Source: an uncultured Erysipelotrichaceae bacterium
Lineage (GTDB): Bacteria; Bacillota_I; Bacilli_A; Erysipelotrichales; Erysipelotrichaceae
NCBI GenBank assembly: GCA_900314345.1
Contig: OMUX01000067.1
Span: 1 to 10,905, forward strand
DNA: 10,905 bases
Reading direction: 5' to 3'
Position numbers and translations under genes: made by a program. Positions 7,923-10,905 of the stretch are shown here, one piece after another. The notes under the pieces are model-generated. The model made no database searches, was not told the origin of the DNA, and saw nothing but the letters and a program-made list of their open reading frames with translations. The stretch's first letter is position 1. Each line of letters opens with the position of its first letter.

Positions 7923-8044
7923 GAAATTTTCCTCCTCTATTCCACTCCGCATCTGCGGATCGCTCGATGTGAGTTCCCCGGTTATCACACTGGAGTGACA
8001 ACGCTTCTCAGTGTGCCGGCAATCTCCCATGTCTACGCGAGTGC
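7923..8044 (-). promoter_or_regulatory. 5' leader of the S10 operon with alternative hairpins
   Basis: The stretch between the predicted transcription start (near 8044) and the rpsJ ATG is about 120 nt, long for a simple leader. In transcript sense it contains CACACTG (8015-8009) pairing with CAGTGTG (7992-7986), extended by CCGG/CCGG (8019-8016 with 7981-7978) across a 4-nt bulge. It also contains GTTGTCAC (8002-7995) pairing with GTGATAAC (7988-7981), a stem of 8 bp including one G-U. The two share the 7981-7988 strand and cannot form together. A small TCCGC-AGAT-GCGGA hairpin lies just before the ribosome binding site. Function is inferred: such a switch could control rpsJ expression, but no known ribosomal-protein leader family is recognised and no U-run marks a terminator. 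Confidence 0.45.
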
Positions 8045-8050
8045 TTCACA

Positions 8051-8079
8051 ATAGTATCACCCCTAAAACCGCATTGCAA
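8051..8079 (-). promoter_or_regulatory. Sigma-A promoter of the S10 operon (extended -10)
   Basis: On the minus strand TTGCAA (8079-8074) and TACTAT (8056-8051) are separated by exactly 17 nt, and the -10 is preceded by TGA, giving an extended TGnTACTAT element. The region upstream of the -35 (8080-8100) is A-rich (GAAAAAGCCGAAAATAAT), resembling an UP element, which suits a highly expressed ribosomal operon. Transcription would start near 8044. Having a separate promoter here agrees with the physical separation of rpsJ from tuf by other genes and a terminator. Confidence 0.75.
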
Positions 8080-8183
8080 GCATTATTTTCGGCTTTTTCA
8101 AAGGTTTTTTCTTGTTTAACCAACCGGCTTCTTTTCCTGAAAATCAGTTTCATCCGCAACCAAATGACACGAATTTTCATGTG

Positions 8184-8205
8184 TTTTTTCCTTCTGAGGA
8201 AAAAA
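8184..8205. repeat. Perfect 9-bp inverted repeat in the divergent intergenic region
   Basis: TTTTTTCCT and AGGAAAAAA flank the 4-nt loop TCTG. It lies in the stretch between the S10 operon promoter (minus) and the plus-strand gene at 8335. On either strand the stem is low in GC and is not followed by a separate U-run, so a terminator role is weak; a protein-binding palindrome or a decayed terminator is possible. The rest of 8100-8280 shows no gene, tRNA or clear repeat on either strand; its plus-strand open frames lack a ribosome binding site and recognisable motifs. Confidence 0.4.
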
Positions 8206-8285
8206 TATTGCCATGGCAGCGCTTACAAAGTTCTGATTCCGGTGTTTCAGCCAATGATCAGGCATCTGTTTGGTCCATTCAGGCA

Positions 8286-8314
8286 TTGTTCACTGGCAAT
8301 GGATGTCGTAATCT
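8286..8314 (+). promoter_or_regulatory. Possible weak promoter for the zinc-ribbon membrane protein gene
   Basis: TTGTTC (8286-8291) and TAATCT (8309-8314) are separated by 17 nt and would start transcription about 15 nt before the GGAGG ribosome binding site. Each hexamer matches only half of the sigma-A consensus. The -35 overlaps a short inverted repeat, CATTG...CAATG (about 8285-8301), which might be an operator. This is a candidate only. Confidence 0.3.
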
Positions 8315-8334
8315 ATTAATAAACGGAGGCAGCT

Positions 8335-8811
8335 ATGACACAGATACAGCAGGATACGGGCACAAACGGGAATACGATTGTCTGCAGTGAATGCGGCTCA
8401 GTGAACTACGAGGGTGATAAATACTGTGCAGTCTGCGGTGCAAAGCTGCCGACACAGTTTGACTTTGAGGAACAGGCAGAACCGATCCATGTGGAAACGG
8501 ATTCCAATGTGAGATTCCATACGCATCTGCGGAGAACAGACCATTCCTATGAAAGAAGACCGGTATCTTCTGATAAATCAGATGGATTTGCGATTGCCGG
8601 TTTCGTGCTTTCCATTATTTCCGCGTTCGGCGGTTCCCTCGTGATCTTCCCGGTTGTCCTGAGCATGATCTTCTCCATCATGGGCCTGAACAATACAAAT
8701 AAAAACGGCACCAAAGGTCATGGGCTTGCCGCAGCAGGCCTGATCATCAGTGTCGTCATGTTAATTCTGACGGTGATTCTGTATCTGGGCATCTTTGCCT
8801 GGAACTGGTGA
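8335..8811 (+). CDS. Zinc-ribbon plus two-helix membrane protein, DUF4190-like
   Basis: A 158-residue protein of unknown function. The N-terminus holds a zinc ribbon with C17-x2-C20 and C31-x2-C34 (VCSECG...YCAVCGAKL). A polar linker of about 45 residues follows. The C-terminal third has two hydrophobic segments (about residues 84-116 and 130-156) of the AIAGFVLS...GHGLAAAGLIIS type, which resembles the DUF4190 family of small Bacillota and Actinomycetota membrane proteins. The protein would sit in the cytoplasmic membrane with the ribbon most likely inside. The ATG follows GGAGG (8325-8329) with five bases between. It is the only plus-strand gene here, transcribed away from the S10 promoter and convergent with the barstar-like gene. 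No partner or pathway can be named from context. Confidence 0.85.
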   Translation: MTQIQQDTGTNGNTIVCSECGSVNYEGDKYCAVCGAKLPTQFDFEEQAEPIHVETDSNVRFHTHLRRTDHSYERRPVSSDKSDGFAIAGFVLSIISAFGGSLVIFPVVLSMIFSIMGLNNTNKNGTKGHGLAAAGLIISVVMLILTVILYLGIFAWNW

Positions 8812-8833
8812 TACAGATCCCATATCAAATGCT

Positions 8834-8858
8834 GAAAGCCGGAGACACGGCTTTCTTT
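8834..8858 (+). terminator. Intrinsic terminator between convergent genes
   Basis: GAAAGCCG (8834-8841) and CGGCTTTC (8848-8855) form a perfect 8-bp stem with a GAGACA loop, followed on the plus strand by TTTCATTCAT. It lies 22 nt after the stop of the plus-strand membrane protein gene and ends at the stop of the convergent barstar-like gene. On the minus strand the stem is followed by AGCATTTG, a weaker U-tract, so it may serve both directions but most likely the plus one. Confidence 0.65.
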
Positions 8859-9178
8859 CATTCATAATCTTCGTCGTTATTTTCTGCTTCTTCCTTCGGC
8901 AATGCTTCACGGAACAGGATCCGGATGTGCGGATTCTCATCGGCAGCCTTTCCAAGTATTCTCAGCACCAGGAAGGAAAAACGGTCCTCACAGATCTTCT
9001 TCGTTCTGTTTTCCTCGATGATCAGATCCACATCCTCACTGACTTCACTGAGGTTGTCATACAAGGCATCCAGGTTCTTTGTGACTTCATCCCAGCCGAA
9101 GATCTCCTGCATGTATACACCGAGAGACCTGCGGTCCTTCATCCTTGTTTCATCCAGTCTTACTTCCTTAGCCATCAT
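8858..9178 (-). CDS. Barstar-family ribonuclease inhibitor (putative immunity protein)
   Basis: A 106-residue cytoplasmic protein (no signal peptide) of the barstar family, small proteins that block the active site of barnase-type RNases. The family core is visible as N35-L-D37-A-L-Y40-D41-N-L. D37 and D41 correspond to barstar D35 and D39, the acidic residues inserted into the barnase active site. The C-terminal helix and strand (VLRILGKAADENPHIRILF, about 71-89) match the barstar end; a very acidic tail follows. Differences from Bacillus amyloliquefaciens barstar at the interface are Y40 for W38, Glu for Y29 and K77 at the position of E76. The gene overlaps the upstream RNase gene by ATGA, so the two are translationally coupled. 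A GGAG site is 4 nt from the first ATG and 7 nt from the second (9175), so the second Met may be the true start. Assignment is by motif, not by search. Confidence 0.85.
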   Translation of the reverse strand: MMAKEVRLDETRMKDRRSLGVYMQEIFGWDEVTKNLDALYDNLSEVSEDVDLIIEENRTKKICEDRFSFLVLRILGKAADENPHIRILFREALPKEEAENNDEDYE

Positions 9179-9741
9179 TCTTCTCCATACAGAAGTTCAA
9201 AGGTTTCGTAATGGTCATCTGTATAGTAGATCAGACCATCATCGCTGTAGACAATCCGTTTGGTGCCGCGCTTCTTGCTTTCAAGCGTATCGATATCGCA
9301 CTCATAGTACTGTCTGCCCTTTGCCTCAGGCAGCGTGCCTTCAAAATTGGAATACTCGTCGCCGCCGATGCACATTCCCTCTACCACCAGGTGCAGTGCT
9401 CCGCCTTCCCAGCCATAGGTGCGTGCTTCCTTCTTTGTCATGTAGTTGTCAGGAAGATGCTCATAGGTTTCCAGATACAGGGCAACACATGCCTTGTCAT
9501 CACACTGTGTGTCTTCCGGTATGGTGGCTTCTGCTGTTTCATATGGTTCAGCAGATGCTGTAACTTCCGCAGCTGGTTCTGCCGTGCTTTTCTCTGTGGC
9601 TTCAGGCGCTGCAGTAATAACAGCCAGGGGTTCCTTTGTGGGTTCCGGTGAAACTGCCGCAATGGATGATGTCTTTGTCCTGCCGCATCCAAACAATACA
9701 AGGGACGCCAGGACGGCAAGATATTTCTTCATGTTCTTCAT
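9175..9741 (-). CDS. Lipoprotein-anchored barnase-type (N1/T1 superfamily) ribonuclease
   Basis: A 188-residue predicted surface RNase. Residues 1-18 are a lipoprotein signal peptide (basic MKNMKK, hydrophobic YLAVLASLVLFG) ending at the lipobox LFG-C19. Residues 20 to about 78 are a Pro/Thr/Ala/Glu/Ser-rich linker suited to crossing the cell wall. From about residue 86 the sequence follows barnase: LPDNYMTKKEA, GW, IGGDEYSN-EG-LP, GR, DI, and TDDHYETF. Counterparts of catalytic and binding residues are K103 (barnase K27), E147 (E73, general base), R158 (R83), R162 (R87) and H177 (H102, general acid), all with matching spacing apart from one inserted residue between E73 and R83 and a two-residue deletion after W35. 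Thus an active guanyl-preferring endoribonuclease is expected. Start choice is uncertain: ATG at 9741 or 9732, neither with a good ribosome binding site; an upstream TTG at 9747 is less likely. The barstar-like gene overlaps its end. Confidence 0.88.
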   Translation of the reverse strand: MKNMKKYLAVLASLVLFGCGRTKTSSIAAVSPEPTKEPLAVITAAPEATEKSTAEPAAEVTASAEPYETAEATIPEDTQCDDKACVALYLETYEHLPDNYMTKKEARTYGWEGGALHLVVEGMCIGGDEYSNFEGTLPEAKGRQYYECDIDTLESKKRGTKRIVYSDDGLIYYTDDHYETFELLYGEE

Positions 9742-9751
9742 TTGCAAAGCT

Positions 9752-9760
9752 ATCGTATCA
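9752..9760 (-). promoter_or_regulatory. Candidate extended -10 promoter of the RNase-inhibitor unit
   Basis: On the minus strand TGATACGAT (9760-9752) fits an extended -10 (TGnTACGAT, 5 of 6 hexamer matches). There is no good -35 at 17 nt, where the tuf terminator T-run lies. Transcription would start near 9745, leaving only about 4 nt before the ATG at 9741 or about 13 nt before the ATG at 9732. Together with the missing ribosome binding site, this hints at leaderless or near-leaderless translation. Read-through from tuf is the alternative. Confidence 0.3.
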
Positions 9761-9770
9761 GAAAAGCAGC

Positions 9771-9800
9771 AAAAAAGATCCCCGTATTTCAGAGGATCTT
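9771..9800 (-). terminator. Intrinsic terminator of tuf
   Basis: In transcript sense AAGATCCTC (9800-9792) pairs with GGGGATCTT (9783-9775) over 9 bp with one U-G pair and an 8-nt loop, and is followed directly by a T-run (9776-9771 region). It is 21 nt beyond the tuf stop codon. It should end tuf transcription and insulate the RNase gene from the very high tuf expression. Confidence 0.85.
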
Positions 9801-9821
9801 CTTGTGTTCACTGCGCTGAAA

Positions 9822-10905
9822 TTACTTAACGATTTCAGTAACGGAACCGGAACCTACAGTTCTGCCGCCCTCACGGATAGAGAACTTTGTTCCCTGCTCC
9901 AGAGCGATCGGAGCAAGCAGGTTGACAGTCATGACGACGTTGTCGCCCGGCATGCACATCTCAGTTCCTTCCGGCAGAGTGATGACGCCTGTGACGTCAG
10001 TTGTACGGAAGTAGAACTGCGGACGGTAGTTGGAGACGAACGGTGTATGACGGCCGCCCTCTTCCTTTGTCAGGACGTAAACCTGAGCCTTGAACTCGGA
10101 ATGAGGAGTAACTGTGCCCGGCTTAGCCAGAACCTGGCCACGCTCGATCTGGTCACGGTTGACACCACGGAGCAGAGCACCGATGTTATCGCCAGCCTCT
10201 GCGAAGTCCAGAGTCTTGCGGAACATCTCAAGGGAAGTAACGACAGTCTTGGATGTCGGACGGATACCGACGATCTCGACTTCATCGTTCGGATGGAGCA
10301 TACCACGTTCGACACGGCCTGTAGCAACAGTACCACGTCCGGAAATCGTGAAGACATCCTCGACAGCCATCAGGAACGGCTTGTCATTCTCATGCGGAGG
10401 AGTCGGGATCCATGTGTCAACAGCATCCAGCAGTTCCTGGATAGCCGGTGTCCACTTCGGATCGCCTTCCAGAGCCTTGAGAGCGGAACCACGGATAACC
10501 GGTGTGTTGTCGCCGTCGAAGCCATACTCTGTGAGCAGGTCGCGGACTTCCATCTCGACGAGGTCGATGAGTTCGTCATCATCAACCATGTCGCACTTGT
10601 TCAGGAATACAACCATCTTCGGAACGCCAACCTGACGGGAGAGCAGGATGTGCTCACGAGTCTGAGGCATCGGTCCGTCGGTAGCTGCAACAACGAGGAT
10701 GGCACCATCCATCTGAGCAGCACCAGTGATCATGTTCTTGACATAGTCAGCATGCCCTGGGCAGTCAACGTGTGCATAGTGTCTCTTCAGTGTCTGATAC
10801 TCAACGTGTGCTGTGTTGATTGTAATACCACGAGCCTTCTCTTCCGGAGCGCCGTCGATCTGGTCATAAGCCTCGAATGCAGCCTTGCCGGATTCAGGAT
10901 GCTCG
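9822..10905 (-). CDS. tuf: Translation elongation factor Tu (EF-Tu), N-terminus outside window
   Basis: EF-Tu carries aminoacyl-tRNA to the ribosomal A site as a GTPase. The window holds the last 360 codons; by comparison with the 396-residue Bacillus protein roughly 35 are missing beyond the right edge, including the P-loop GHVDHGKT. Visible are switch I ([13 protein letters not shown], window residues 24-36), G3 DCPGHADYV (47-55), G4 NKCD (102-105), G5 GSALKAL (139-145), then domain 2 ([13 protein letters not shown]) and domain 3 ([19 protein letters not shown], ending [17 protein letters not shown]). All look functional. The gene is co-oriented with the S10 operon; in many Bacillota tuf directly precedes rpsJ, whereas here about 1.9 kb and a terminator separate them. 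Confidence 0.98.
   Translation of the reverse strand, partial: EHPESGKAAFEAYDQIDGAPEEKARGITINTAHVEYQTLKRHYAHVDCPGHADYVKNMITGAAQMDGAILVVAATDGPMPQTREHILLSRQVGVPKMVVFLNKCDMVDDDELIDLVEMEVRDLLTEYGFDGDNTPVIRGSALKALEGDPKWTPAIQELLDAVDTWIPTPPHENDKPFLMAVEDVFTISGRGTVATGRVERGMLHPNDEVEIVGIRPTSKTVVTSLEMFRKTLDFAEAGDNIGALLRGVNRDQIERGQVLAKPGTVTPHSEFKAQVYVLTKEEGGRHTPFVSNYRPQFYFRTTDVTGVITLPEGTEMCMPGDNVVMTVNLLAPIALEQGTKFSIREGGRTVGSGSVTEIVK

Noticed and set aside
7923..8030. 36-codon N-terminal extension of S10 (ATG at 8030)
   Set aside because: The stretch is the mRNA leader; no ribosome binding site before that ATG, not part of the S10 family, and the ATG at 7922 has a strong GGAGG site.
8011..8390. Plus-strand open frames over the S10 leader and promoter (8011-8319 and 8112-8390)
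   Set aside because: They cross the promoter and the start of the real gene at 8335 in another frame, lack ribosome binding sites and show no family features.
9742..9747. TTG start for the RNase lipoprotein
   Set aside because: Adds only two residues before an ATG, has no ribosome binding site, and would coincide with the predicted transcription start.
7923..9821. Mobile element carrying the accessory block
   Set aside because: No transposase, integrase, tRNA attachment site or terminal repeat could be seen; insertion remains an inference from gene order only.

Overview
The window is a slice of a bacterial chromosome carrying the S10-spc ribosomal protein super-operon on the minus strand, followed (rightwards) by a short accessory block and most of tuf (EF-Tu). 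Gene order (rpsJ-rplC-rplD-rplW-rplB-rpsS-rplV-rpsC-rplP-rpmC-rpsQ-rplN-rplX-rplE-rpsN-rpsH-rplF-rplR), strong AGGAGG-type ribosome binding sites, a zinc-type short S14 and a classical sigma-A promoter all point to Bacillota. Moderate GC and the unusual tails on S3 and L3 would fit an Erysipelotrichia-like gut lineage, but that finer placement is inference only.

Region 1 (1-7922, minus strand): eighteen ribosomal protein genes in the standard order, packed tightly with gaps of -1 to about 68 nt. The last one, rplR, is cut by the window's left edge after eight codons. The operon is fired by an extended -10 sigma-A promoter at 8051-8079, with a leader of about 120 nt that can fold into two mutually exclusive hairpins. 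Several proteins depart from textbook forms: S3 has lost the GxxG loop of its KH domain to a roughly 13-residue insertion and carries an Arg/Gly/Asn-rich tail; L3 carries a roughly 55-residue charged helical tail; S19 has a small Ala-rich tail.

Region 2 (7923-9821): an accessory block sits between tuf and rpsJ, which are commonly adjacent in Bacillota. It holds a plus-strand zinc-ribbon/DUF4190-like membrane protein and, convergent to it, a two-gene minus-strand unit. The first gene of that unit encodes a lipoprotein whose C-terminal domain is a barnase-type ribonuclease with all the catalytic residues. The second, overlapping it by 4 nt, encodes a barstar-type inhibitor. This surface-tethered toxin/immunity-like pair is the most interesting content of the window; positions matching a well-known barnase-barstar salt bridge are changed in both partners.

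Region 3 (9822-10905): tuf without roughly its first 35 codons (right edge of the window), closed by a clear intrinsic terminator that separates it from the barnase unit.

Together the window is core translation machinery interrupted by a small putative RNase/inhibitor cassette.
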